Assembly: GCA_928212115.1 (NCBI GenBank)
Contig: CAKMRJ010003334.1
Location: 39,081,568 to 39,145,567, forward strand
Source of the DNA: Lactuca virosa
Lineage: Eukaryota > Streptophyta > Magnoliopsida > Asterales > Asteraceae
Direction of reading: 5' to 3'
Length of the DNA: 64,000 nt
Shown here: piece after piece, positions 24,644 to 35,322 of the stretch
Position numbering within the stretch: the stretch's first letter is position 1
Layout of the letters: the number at the start of each line of letters is the position of its first letter
The notes under the pieces: model-generated
What the model was told of the DNA's origin: nothing
Databases searched by the model: none
Seen by the model: only the letters and a program-made list of their open reading frames with translations
Made by a program: the position numbers and the translations under genes

Positions 24644-25548
24644 AGTTGATATCAGAGCCTTGGTTTGAGGGATTCAGGCACACTCTTGGGTGTGTTTGAA
24701 CTCAAACTGAGGAATTGGTAATCTTTTTTTAAAAAGGAAAATGAATTTCTAAAAGATTTTTATAAATAAAAGGGGTAGATACGTGCAATCATCAGAGCTC
24801 AAGTAAGTGATTCCCAAAATACCCATACATGATGTTATGTTATATGTTATTAGAATTGCATGCTAGATTAGGGCTAAGGATCTGCTCAGGATTGCATGAT
24901 AGAATGTTGTGAGAGATGCCTTTATATGCCTATTGGTTGAGCTTTTAGAACCGCATGTTAGTATGGATTTTAGATGGCCTGATTAGGTGATGCAATGCTT
25001 CAGATTTCTCGATGCTCGAATGCTACTTACTTTGTGATTTTTGGGACTCATATTGATGTGAGTTAATTATTACTTGAATATGTTAAGTTACATATTAAAA
25101 AGGTTAAATAATCTATGAGAGATTGATTTGGACCTATTGCGTAGCTCTCGTTTGAGTCTAACCATTGTACGGTTGAGTCTTTTAGTCAAAGGATTATCTA
25201 TGCTTTGTTGCATGTAATTATATTCATGAAGTAGTTGGCTGACATTAGTAGAGGTTCTTCAGCAGCTAATGGAAGGGTGGGGTGAGGAACCTAGGAGAGC
25301 CTAGAAGTGTTTTAATGGGTTTGGATGCGCTGTTTAGAGGGTACTTAAAGTACGACTTAAGAAGGTGACTTGGAGGATTCGGGATAATTCTTGATGAAAG
25401 TATGGATAGGTCTGGAAGATAGTATTGGGCCCGTACTACTGAAAGCAGGATCCATACTCGAATTGAGGAAAGTCACATAGATTTTAGGAAGCCTTTGGAA
25501 TGAGGATTCTTTGGGTATGTTTTACTTATTTTATGGCTGCTTTTCAGA
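24644..25548 (+). other. PBS and leader of gypsy element C
   Basis: The primer site TGATATCAGAGCC starts at 24647 and has one change from the iMet type. The leader is collinear with that of element A, including 'gcatgctagattagggctaaggatct' (about 24857) and 'gggcccgtactactgaaag' near 25428. No ORF is seen. Confidence 0.75.
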
Positions 25549-26640
25549 ATGGTGATGACACGTAGTGGAGAAGGGGGCTCAGGATCCGATTTCAGTTAGG
25601 ACTCTGGTGCCGAACCAGTTGATGAGGGATTACACGACTTCATCGTGTCGATGATTATAAAAGGTATCCTTGATGCGACCCCGATGATGTTCGGGACGAT
25701 CAAGGAAGGGATTACTGAGATGATGGAGGAGCGCCTTTAGTCCTATCAAGCTGAGATGTTTTTTGGGAAGTGTGGAGCCCGTACTCTCACGTTCATGGAC
25801 TTTCAGGGATATGGGGTACTAGAGTTCTTCGGGGTGAAAGACCCCATTGTCATCAGGCGATGGATAGCGGACATGGAGTGTGCTCAGATGATGAGCTTCT
25901 GCCACGAGGGGTCGAAGGTGAGGTTCATTGCAGGGTGTTTGAGGGAGCGAGCCCGACATTGGTGTGAAGAGGTTGGATATGCTCTGGGAGCACCGACTAT
26001 TAAGGCTATGACATGGCTTGACTTTGTGACCAGATTTCGAGCGGAGTTTGCATCGGCTGTCGAGGTGCAACAGCTGGAAAGGGAGTTTCAGGACCTACGC
26101 CAGACGACTGAGACTGTGGTGGAGATCACCGCTAAGTTTAGGGAGAAAGCATTATTGGTTCCACATTATTCCACAGACAAGGTGATGAAGAAGATTTAGT
26201 ACCACGACATGCTGAGGGCAGATATCAGGGAGGATATGATAGCTAGAGCTCGAGAGCGGGAGATTGGCATGGAGCACTTTGGGAAGAGGAAGACAGAGCT
26301 GGTACAGACAGTTGGGGGTCCAACAAAGAGACACAAGACTTCTGATCAACGATTGAGGGGCCAGAAGGGTCGAGGTCATTACGACATGTGCGGAAAACAA
26401 CACGATGGGGTATGTCGATCTAAGGGTATGGGTTGCTAGAAGTGTGGCGGGATAGGTCATGATAGTAGGGATTGCCCCCAGGGATCGAGTCTGATATGTT
26501 TCAACTAAAACCAAGTGAGCCACAACAAAGCTGAATGTCCGGGATTGACAGGTGGAGCGGTACGTATAGCGACTCCAACCACTCTGAGGATTACTAATGG
26601 TCGTGTGGCTGAGTGGAGGCTCCTGTAGGGAGGAGCCGAG
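25549..26640 (+). pseudogene. gypsy gag of element C, inactivated
   Basis: The frame starts at an ATG aligned with that of element A. It is continuous but has stops near 25597, 25738 and 26197, and within the zinc-knuckle region. The gag core is clear (FRAEFASAVEVQQLEREFQDL). The knuckles read GC*KCGGIGHDSRDC and CFN*NQVSHNKAEC, so each has lost one ligand to a stop codon. Protease and RT do not follow. The sequence changes character after about 26640, which implies an internal deletion. Confidence 0.85.
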
Positions 26641-27819
26641 CGTTTATGTTGCAGGTTGAATGGATCCGAGTTCTATTATTTGATGTCGCAGTTATATATC
26701 GTATTCATTTCCTTCATGCTCTTATTATTATTTATGCTTATGAATATGTGACTGTGTGTGCGAGATGCTATATATGGTTTAGTTGAGTCTTCACCTCGAA
26801 ATCAGGATTTCCTTGTGTTGGTCTAGCTATTATATTTCAAGAATATTCATATGCCACTTTGCATACCGAGAGCCATGCTTAGAGGGTATTTAGGGAAGTC
26901 GATTTTAGGCTTAGATATGGGAGACGTCGGCCAACGACAGAGCAAGCCGTAAGTACAGGAAGACTGGGTGTTCTTCTTGGAGAACCCGCAACCGATTTGA
27001 TTTTTGGTAGTTTCAGTAAGGAGTCCGAGGAAGCTACAGTGTGGGTGTGTCAAATTTGAATGCAGAACTCGTAGGGATTTTTTATGGTTGCAATACAATG
27101 ATGGGGTTGGTCAGAACACGAGTTCAGGGCAAAGATCTTGTTGTAAATGGTTGTCCGATAATGAAGATAGAGGTTGGAAGTGGTAGTTCTACTCAGGATT
27201 GGATGTCAGATGTAGGGTTGGTTAGCCCGATTGGATCGATTGATGTCGCTAGTAGGTTAGGAACTGTCGTGATCCATCAACTTTGGGTGTGGGAGGTACA
27301 GTTTCTTATGAGTGGTTTAGATGTTGGATTGTCAAAGTCACTCGAGGATTTTGAAGTCGTGTCAATGGAAGATGCTTGGAGATTTCGAGTTTTCGTTGAA
27401 CTATTGCGGTGTTTTCATCTGGATTTTTGGGATGTGTGTACGCTAGGTCGGCTGGTCATGGAATCTTAGTTCTTACAAGCTCAAGTTGGTGGCAGTTTTA
27501 GTAGTGGAATTGTAGATGGATTTGAGACTAGAATAGGTACAAGGCTGACAGAGTATAGATGATTCCATGTGGGGGAGAATCACTTGGGCAATGCGGGTCA
27601 ACTTGGAATGACACGCTGGGAGCAAGTGGATAGCTAATTCTGATCGTGGAATGAGCCAAATTTATACAAGGGATAATGACAGTGGTTCATAGCAGATTCG
27701 TGTCTAGGTTCGGGTTAAGGGTTGTGTTACAACCTCTCTGCCTGTTCTTGTTTGATAAAGGCCTTGGAGTTTTAAGCATGACCCAAACACCTGATTGGGT
27801 TTAGCAGGACGGGGGTTAC
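26641..27819 (+). other. no recognisable gene; probable gypsy 3' non-coding region
   Basis: No conserved domain is visible. An open stretch of 142 codons at 27041-27469 has no recognisable motif. A purine-rich 'atgtgggggagaatcactt' near 27567 resembles the region before a gypsy 3' LTR, but no LTR follows. The junction with the next element lies somewhere before 27820. Confidence 0.4.
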
Positions 27820-29400
27820 AAAGTTATTTCCAGCCTTGGATCTACTATTCGCACTAAAAGGGAAAAGCTCGACAAAGTTCGCACTGGCCTCCAGGCTGAT
27901 CATTCTGAGTTCAACTCCTCCATTTCATCTAAACTTCAAAAGCTTCAAGATGACTTGGCTTCATAAAATGGTCTTAAGGATCAGCTCGCAGTGAAAACGG
28001 CAAACGAGAAGGTTCTCGCCGTCAAGCTCGAGCAGGCTGAAAAACAAATCACCAAACTTTTTTCAGAAAGAGCAGTTATAAAGAGCTGTGTTGCAGATGC
28101 GAACGGATTGCTCTCCGACATCATTAAGACTCGTGACTCTATGATCACGGTCTTTGTCAAGAAGCATCTGTCTGAGAAACTAAGGTCGGTGTTCGCGATG
28201 TTGAACCAAATTTAAGGTGTTTCGGAGTTGAGCATAAATCCGAAACAAGGGGGAGAAAATGTGAAGCTAACTCAGAAAGAAAACCCCAAGCCAAAGTCTG
28301 ACAACAAACCGAAGGGTAATGTAGCTTCGGAGTCGAAAGGCAAAGAGAAGTTGATCAATCAAGAACAAATAATTGATAACAGTGAAGATGAAGAGCCAGA
28401 CGAACACGAGCTAAAAAGAAGAAGAGATTGTGAAGCTCAGATAGATGAGCATCAAAGAATTGTTCGCGAGGCTGAAGAGAAGGAAAAAGCCGAACGCGAA
28501 GCTCAGGTCACGCTAGAAAGCCGAAAGCTTTTATTCCCAACATGGTTTTTGAAGCGAATTCTTAGTGAGGTTGTGGATATGCCGAGTCTTTATTGGTTGG
28601 AACCAGTTGTGTCTTTTGATCTTCAAAATACACAAGATTCGCAACTGGATCTTCCGATCACACCGAAAGCCTTCAAGTTATGCAGTTTTGCAAAAGTTGC
28701 GAATGTCCCGGCAACAGACAACGGTGCAGATTACTTGCTTTTTTCGTTCTACCTAAAGTACATGAAGCCACAATACAAAACGTGGAGTGCGAGCGAAATT
28801 ACGGTTGTGAAGGTCACGGGTCCTATTGAAACCGATAGCTTCCCAAATGCAAAGTTTAAGGTTGCTAGAGGTTCGTCGAGTCAGGTTTACGAGTTCACAC
28901 TTGCTGATCTGCCATGCCTAAACCCGTATGACTGGATTGTGCTGTACAACTTGTTGTTAAGGGATGAACAGAAGTTTGAGCCCGTTGTTGTTCACCTCAA
29001 ACATATGTTAGTCTCCTACATTCAAGAGGTTGGCAAGATGGATGTTGAGATTGATGTTGTGTTGCGAAGGAAGCCAAGTGTACTCCCCAAAGAAGTCCCT
29101 GAAGGTTTTGACAAAATGAAACTTGGGAAGATACGAAAGGACGGATGGTGTGTGGCTTTTCAACTGAAGGAGAGAACTGATGTAGACTTTCATAAAGCTT
29201 GTTTCTTTCTCAATGACAAACATCTTTTCTCCACTTCGTGCCTAGAATATATCTTGGAATTCGTGTGCAAACACAAAGGGAACAACAAAAGCGATAAGAA
29301 GTGCTTTTCGGACATGATTCAATGGTACATCCAAGTTCGCAAGGTTCTGCTAAGCGTCATTCTGAAGGTTTTTGAAGTGCAGAAGCGAACTCAGCAGTGA
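27820..29400 (+). pseudogene. extra 3' ORF of an LTR element, two nonsense codons
   Basis: One reading frame runs from about 27820 to the stop at 29398, over 520 codons, broken only by TAA codons at 27964 and 28213. The longest intact part is 28216-29400 and has no nearby ATG. The first 130 codons look like a coiled coil. A Lys/Glu-rich linker follows (KGKEKLINQEQ, NSEDEEPDEHELKRRRD). The last 290 codons look globular (KLLFPTWFLKRIL, YWLEPVVSFDLQNTQDSQ, YEFTLADLPCLNP, CFSDMIQWYIQVRKV). I recall similar proteins of unknown function from Asteraceae genomes, but assign no function. It ends 23 bases before a polypurine tract and LTR, so it is the last ORF of a retrotransposon, in the position of an env-like or accessory gene. 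Confidence 0.65.
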
Positions 29401-29423
29401 AGGACTCTCGCCTCAATCGACGC

Positions 29424-29733
29424 AAAGGGGGAGATTGTTGAGTATTTAATGTTGCATCTTTTGGGCTTTATACTTAGTCTTTTGTGTATCCGGGTTGGGC
29501 CTGTCCACCCATGATTAATGATTAGGGTTTTACTATTTAAGGTGCATGCATGCATCGTGTATTGGTTAATCATGTCATTGTAAACCCTACATAGCCTCTA
29601 CAATAGCAGTTCTTAATCGAGCTCTTCTGAGGTTCTGACTTATAATCATTCGATACATTCTTGATTCATATTCTGTGTTTGATTGTTTTTATTTGTTTGA
29701 ATCTATTCGATATTTAGAGTTTTCAACTCAACA
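29424..29733 (+). repeat. polypurine tract and 298-bp 3' LTR
   Basis: AAAGGGGGAGAT (29424-29435) is a polypurine tract. The LTR runs from TGTTGAG (29436) to CTCAACA (29733), with 7-bp inverted ends. No 5' LTR or pol of this element is in the window. Confidence 0.75.
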
Positions 29734-30057
29734 CCAATAGTTAGGGTTTCAAACACTAACTCTCATTGGATTGATCCCACTCATGGGATTCACATACAAG
29801 CTTGTTTAAGGCATCTAAATACCTTCTTTAATACTACTAACAAAGCTTTCTTAATCTAATCTAACATAGCTAACTCAATTAATCAAAAACACCATTAAAG
29901 CCTTACTAGCTTAAAATGGAGAAAATGTGATAGATTATTGCTGAAATGTGAATAAATTCGTTAGTTTAATCAATAGAAGTTGTTGTTATGCTGAAAGTTG
30001 TTATAAAGTTTTGTTTGCTAAAGTATGAATTACATATGTTTTTTTTATGTTATTAGC

Positions 30058-30613
30058 CATGGGAGATAAACATACATGGACCAATGAGCAGACAAAATTC
30101 TTATTGCACACTTGTATTGAAGAAGTACTTTGCACGATATGATGAACCTAATGTCTCGGTTCGAAATAATAATGTGCCCGTTGATGATGATGAAGATGAG
30201 ATTTCAAACACATGGTACTGCAGCAGACCGTGAATATATGACCTAATTACGGGATGAAATTGTCGAGTAGATGATGCAATATGGAATGAGAATTATTAAA
30301 GTTTGGTTGTATGAATTTTATTTCAAATTGTTATTGTGAGACTAATTTGGTTGTATGAATTCTATTTCAATGTTTTAAGACTATAATTATTAAATTTTCG
30401 GTGTTGAAAAACTATTTTTGGTTTATAAAATTATTTTATTTTAAATTTTTAACATGTGCAACATCTTGCAGATGTTAAAAAAATAAACACGATTCTTATT
30501 ACAATCAACAGCCGTTTGGTCCACATCTTCTGCTGCAGAGGGTTGCAGAAATGGTCCGCAAACTTTATGAATTTTTGTTTCAAAAAAATAAAAAAAAAAC
30601 AAACAACACCTAA
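30058..30613 (+). pseudogene. PIF/Harbinger remnant: Myb/SANT-like start joined to transposase tail
   Basis: An ATG at 30060 opens a short frame reading MGDKHTWTNEQTKFLLHTC, like the Myb/SANT-like protein that accompanies PIF/Harbinger transposons. A different frame near 30210-30290 reads TAADREYMT*LRDEIVE, like the C-terminus of HARBI1-type nucleases. The end 'aaacaaacaacacc' followed by TAA (about 30598-30613) resembles a Harbinger terminal inverted repeat with a TAA/TTA target. I could not find the matching left end, so the limits are provisional. Confidence 0.45.
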
Positions 30614-30659
30614 ATCACCCACACTTTTGTTGAACAAAATGATTTTTTTATATGGAAAC

Positions 30660-31430
30660 CTGAAAGAGTAGGCGCCTTTGATGGTCTACGGTTTTGTTGA
30701 CTATTTTTAGCTAATTGCAAATATTTGGCTATTAAATGAAAAGTAATTAGGTAATTTTGTTAATTTTGTCAAATTTTTCTCTATTTTAATCATAAATCTT
30801 TTAAGAATTTTTGCTAGTTATTTATATGTTATTTTAGGTTATATTTATTTGTAGAACTAATTACTTGTTCATCAAAATCTTGTTTTTAGTTGTTAGTTTA
30901 CTTTTTTACATGCTAAGTAAATTTATTTCAATAAATTTATCGTAAAGTTTTTGTTTCGTCTCCTTGTTTTAGTACTCGTGTAAATACACAAGTTCACAAC
31001 TAACAACTTCCTCATCTACTATTTTCTTTGGTAGTAGATACGATCATGACATCTACTTACTTGTATTATGTTGTTTTTAAGAGTCGAAGACACTAAAACA
31101 CCGACATCATTTATCTTCTTCGCAAAGTATGAATACCGTAAACTTTTTTTGTTCATGTTGAGCTCCTTTCCATTTTGGTTTCTTGAGTACATGTGATATA
31201 CAATATCCAATAATTTGTATTCAGAAAACATGGTTTTTAGATCCGCATTAATTTCTCGGATTTTTATAAAAATTCAAAGATAGCCTAACGTACAAAAGTT
31301 AATATGACTGGCCTAAATTATTGAAGTTAAAACAGGAGGTAAAGTAAATTTACCGTATTCCTCAATAATAGTACAAGATAATAAATTGCAAAAAAACACA
31401 TTGGACAAATACCCACTTGAAAATCGAGAG
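30660..31430. other. intergenic, upstream of GIF1; no gene seen
   Basis: AT-rich low-copy-looking sequence without a supported reading frame. It is the likely distal promoter of the gene at 31967. Confidence 0.5.
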
Positions 31431-31966
31431 AGTGAGAGAATAAAAATATTTTTAATTTGAAGTTCCAAAACCCCTAAAAAAACCCTAGTGTGAAGTTGTG
31501 ACCTCTCTCTCTCTCATCCCATCACCAGCACCAAGGCACAAAGTCCAGCCATATAGCCAAAGAGAGAGTAGTACACTGAGAAAAGCCTGCTGCTTTTTTG
31601 TTTTCTTTGATCAATCTTCTGCTATCCATCCATCCCTCCATTTATCAGCCTTTAATATCTCTGTGGTCTTGGGGTTTTAAAAGAAGCTCATTTAATCTTG
31701 TCAAACAAACTGATTTTAACCACAACAACACACAGAAAGAAAAAGAAAAAAAGAAAAGGGTTTCTTGTGGAGCCCTATTCATTTCCCCCCTTTGCACTTT
31801 GCAGTGTTCCTTTCTTTCTCTCCATCCATCCATTCTAGAGTGAGATAGAAACACGCACATATACATATACATACACATTATATATAGAGAGAGAAAGTGA
31901 TAGAGAGAGAGAGGTTATACAGTAGTAGTAGCAGAAGTAGCATAAAAAGATAGAAATATATATATA
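31430..31966 (+). promoter_or_regulatory. GIF1 core promoter and 5' leader
   Basis: A TATA-like 'aataaaaatatttttaa' (about 31439-31456) is followed by a telo-box AAACCCTA (near 31481) and a CT-rich Y patch (31502-31515), typical plant core-promoter elements. From about 31441 to the start codon I find no ATG on the + strand, so a scanning ribosome would reach 31967 first. The leader also has AG and CA/CT simple runs. The transcription start itself is inferred. Confidence 0.5.
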
Positions 31967-33954
31967 ATGCAGCAGCACCTGATGCAGATGCAGCCCATGA
32001 TGGCAGCCTATTATCCCACTAACAGCGTTACTACTGATCATATTCAACAGGTTCTTCTTTAACTTCATGAGTTTTCATCCCTTTCTCACTTTCTCTCTCA
32101 CACACAACACACAGTGAATGAGCCAAGTTCTTTGTGTGTCTTGTTGTTGGGGTTTTCTGTTTAAACTTCCCTTTTCTGATCTTTTTTGTCTTCGCTTTTC
32201 TTTTTAGCTTTTACTTGCCTTTTCTTCTTTGTTTCTTCATCTGCAACAGGTTCCCTCCATATATATAACTTATATCACATGTCTGACTAAATATATATTT
32301 GTGTTCTTTACTCTTTACTCTTTTTTTTCTTCTTTTTTATTTTTTCTTTCTGATTGGTGATTTTGTTCTTGATGTTTTCTTTGACACATTAAAAATTGAA
32401 TCTTTCTAATGTTAATTAGGGAAATGAAAAAAAAGAGAACATGATTTCTTTGTAAAAAGAAGGAAAAGAATAACACGAATCCCATGTTATTTCTTGTTAA
32501 CTTGTTTAGAATTTATTCTTTAAAATACTTTGGCTTTTGGAATAAATTATATTACCCTCTTGGTAATCTGTGAGTTAAGATTCTGCATTAAACATTCTTT
32601 ATTTTCATCAATATCTGTGCTTGTGCATGCTACTAGTAACTAGATTATAGTATTGGATGCGATACCCTATTGATTTATATGATGGCCTTTTGCTGTCCAG
32701 GTATGTTGCTAGCTTTTTCCATAAATTTCATTGAAAAAAATGTGATCATATAATATATTATATGTATTATCTTCATTTCCAGTCTATGTTCGTATAACAA
32801 AATAAAGTAGATTCAAGACTGACAGTGATGCTAGAGCCTAGACCTAATATTTGACTTTAGAAAATTACCTAGCTAGGGCTAGTTAGTTGTATCCAGTTGT
32901 CATGTTCAAATCAATCTTTCATCTTCAGATGCTAAACCTTTTAACCATTTGGGATAAAGACGCAAAAGAATGAATATGTGAAAAGGGGTTTTGGCTTAGA
33001 TCTCCGATATTGTTTAGGGTTCTGTGTTTAAATGTAGCTAATTTGGTCTTGTTAACAGTATATGTAAATGGTTACTAATGCATTTAGTTCGATCGATCCC
33101 CCAACTGTTTAGGGTTTCAAATGATCGAATCAGACTTTGGGTGGTGAAAAAGATTCCATTTTTATTAGAGATAGGAAAAAAGGTTCCATTTTTATCGTTG
33201 ATCGAAGACCAAATGTTACTCAAGATGGGGCAAAATAATTTAACCATGAGTCCATGACCCCATTAGGCAGTTGGCTAGCTAGTGTGCCCCATCTTGGATA
33301 GGGCAAAAGCCAAAAGCTTTCATTTTTATTGATTGAGAGCAAATAATGCAACAGTTGGAATAGGTACATTCCCCATCTTACGTAGGCCTAAATGTTTTTG
33401 TTTTCTTCAAGACAGATGTAACAATAATCACCCATACGGATGTGTGATATATAGCCATTTTTTATTCTTCAACATGTATAAAATCTACTTCTCTTCATAC
33501 AATTACAAGAATAGTAACTGTATAGAAAAATAGGAAACATGTGAATGGATCATATAATTAATACCCACAAGATCTTGACGTTTTCTTTGGGTAAAAGCTA
33601 TATGTTCTTAATTTGTTTTGGTGGGTACTAAATTTTCATTCCGTGTATATATGTGCAGTACCTCGATGAAAACAAGTCGCTGATTCTGAAAATTGTCGAG
33701 AGCCAAAACTCAGGGAAAATGACTGAATGTGCCGAGTGAGTTTTTCCATTTCTTTCATATATATTATATATGTATATGGTACCTTCATAAGTCTTTTACT
33801 TTGAATCAAGTTGTTTGAAATGATTGTGTTTATGGCAGAAATCAGGCGAAGCTTCAGAGGAACCTTATGTATCTTGCTGCTATTGCCGATTCTCAACCTC
33901 AGTCACCTGCTGTTCATTCTCAGGTACAAATTTGAAGAACTTCATCTCATATAT

Positions 33955-34049
<95 letters not shown>

Positions 34050-34515
34050 CGTGAATAGGGACTTTAAAAAAAATTAACAATTATTAATTATATATATGCA
34101 GTACCAGCTGGGAGGGATGATGCAACAGGGAGGAGGTCATTACATGCAGCAGCAGCAGCAGCATCAACAAGCAGCTCAACAAATGACACCACAAGCACTA
34201 ATGGCTGCACGTTCCTCTATGCTCTACAACCAACAGCAGTACTCCTCACTACAGCAGCAGGCCGCCATGCACAGCCACCTAGGAATGAACTCCGGTGGCG
34301 GTGGTGGTGGTGGGCTTCATATGTTACAAAGCGACAGCACCAGTGCAGCTGGTGGCAGTGGTTCGCACCTTGGTATAGGAGGGTTCCCTGACTTCTCACG
34401 TAAGCAAGATCATAATAGTATTGGGATGTCTGGATCCACCACTGAAGGACGTGGTGGTGGTGGAGATGGTGGTGAGTCGCTTTACTTGAAATCTGCTGAT
34501 CATGAAGGTAACTGA
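31967..34515 (+). CDS. GIF1: GRF-interacting factor 1 / ANGUSTIFOLIA3-type co-activator
   Basis: Four coding exons at 31967-32050, 33659-33735, 33839-33923 and 34102-34515 join in frame to 219 aa with GT-AG introns. The Arabidopsis protein is about 210 aa. Residues 1-28 are MQQHLMQMQPMMAAYYP followed by TTDHIQQ. Exons 2-3 complete the SNH (SYT N-terminal homology) domain with YLDENKSLILKIVESQNSG and LQRNLMYLAAIADSQP. Exon 4 holds the Gln-rich part and the Gly-rich part, ending ESLYLKSADHEGN. In this family the SNH domain binds growth-regulating factors (GRFs) and links them to SWI/SNF chromatin remodellers in the nucleus, promoting cell proliferation in leaves. The protein has no DNA-binding domain. 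Intron 1 is long (1608 bp) and intron 3 holds a long (AT)n run. Nothing looks broken, so the gene is probably functional. Confidence 0.96.
33947..34047. repeat. (AT)n microsatellite in GIF1 intron 3
   Basis: A nearly pure AT run of roughly 95 bases occupies more than half of the 178-bp intron, between the donor at 33924 and the acceptor at 34101. Confidence 0.95.
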
Positions 34516-35002
34516 GATCATGTTTGTTTGTTTAGTCGTGTTATGTTATAGCATATTATATTAAGTCTCTACTAGATTTTAGCTTCAGAAGTAGGTATGA
34601 AGAGTAGAAATCTGGAAAAATAAGTTGTTAAGCCGTTTATAAATGGATTTTGGTCATGTAGGGTAATTAACAACACCCTGAAACTTGAAACTTTTAGTGG
34701 TTTTATATATGTTTCTGGACACCATGGATTGTAGCTGTGTGTTTTGTTGTAAATTTGCAGGTCTTGTTGTGTTATTCATGTTTCTTGATTCACCTACTGC
34801 TTCAATTACATGTTTCAAAAACTCTAAACGTACGTGATCATATATATATTATATTATAAAACTACTGGAGATAAATAAAAAAAAAACCGACTAATTAAAG
34901 AACCTTACATTCAATTCAACATTCAAGTATGTCTTTAATTTCATGCATACAATAATGAGAAAAGAAGCAATGTGTAGAATTGAAGAGAATATGGTAACAT
35001 GA
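34516..35002 (+). other. GIF1 3' untranslated region and intergenic gap
   Basis: This is AT-rich sequence after the stop codon. 'gataaataaaaaaaaaacc' near 34869 could supply a polyadenylation signal for GIF1. The VQ gene ends at 35003 on the opposite strand, so the two genes converge with about 490 bp between stop codons. Confidence 0.45.
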
Positions 35003-35263
35003 CTATATATGGCTATCTGCTATCTCTTTCCAAGAGCGATTATATAAATCGTTTTGTGGGTTCGAGGATCTGGTGGTGATCATGGTGTCGGGCCTTGTAG
35101 ATGTTGGGTTTGATGTTTGACCAGTGAAATGTTGAACAATTTGCTTGAATTGAAAAGCGTCTTTTGCTTCCAACATAACTGGGCTCGAGATATGCTTCAC
35201 CTTGATGATATTGATGCCTTGATCGCAACTTTTTGCACCACAATCGCTTTTACTCATCTCCAT
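35003..35263 (-). CDS. small VQ-motif protein
   Basis: This intact single-exon gene of 86 aa starts with an ATG at 35263. Residues 39-48 are FKQIVQHFTG, matching the plant VQ motif FxxhVQxhTG with all key residues (F39, V43, Q44, T47, G48). The preceding IIKVKHISSPVMLEAKDA resembles the region before the motif in SIB-type VQ proteins. The C-terminal 38 residues are polar and Ser/Thr/Asn-rich. VQ proteins are small nuclear or plastid co-regulators that bind the WRKY domain of WRKY factors or MAP kinases in defence and stress responses. Which subgroup this belongs to cannot be decided here. A TATATATA box stands 50-60 bases upstream. A plain lack of introns is normal for the family. Confidence 0.85.
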   Translation of the reverse strand: MEMSKSDCGAKSCDQGINIIKVKHISSPVMLEAKDAFQFKQIVQHFTGQTSNPTSTRPDTMITTRSSNPQNDLYNRSWKEIADSHI

Positions 35264-35312
35264 AGTTGTTTTTTTGGTGTGTGAGTGATATTATGGATCA
35301 TTGGGTGTATAC

Positions 35313-35322
35313 TATATATATA
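35313..35322 (-). promoter_or_regulatory. TATA box of the VQ gene
   Basis: TATATATA, read on either strand, is 50-60 bases upstream of the start codon at 35263, in a sequence otherwise not a long AT repeat. Confidence 0.55.

Noticed and set aside
27041..27469. 142-codon open stretch as a gene
   Set aside because: No motif, no ATG context or family resemblance. The region looks like gypsy non-coding sequence.
28228..29400. Treating the 390-codon frame as a complete gene
   Set aside because: Its apparent start is a TTG. The same frame continues upstream through two nonsense codons, so it is the tail of a longer broken ORF.
31498..31843. Open frames in the GIF1 leader
   Set aside because: They need GTG or other non-ATG starts, and no ATG exists there. 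The composition is CT and A-rich leader sequence.
33811..34080. Open frames of alternating Tyr/Ile on both strands
   Set aside because: They are translations of the (AT)n repeat in GIF1 intron 3.
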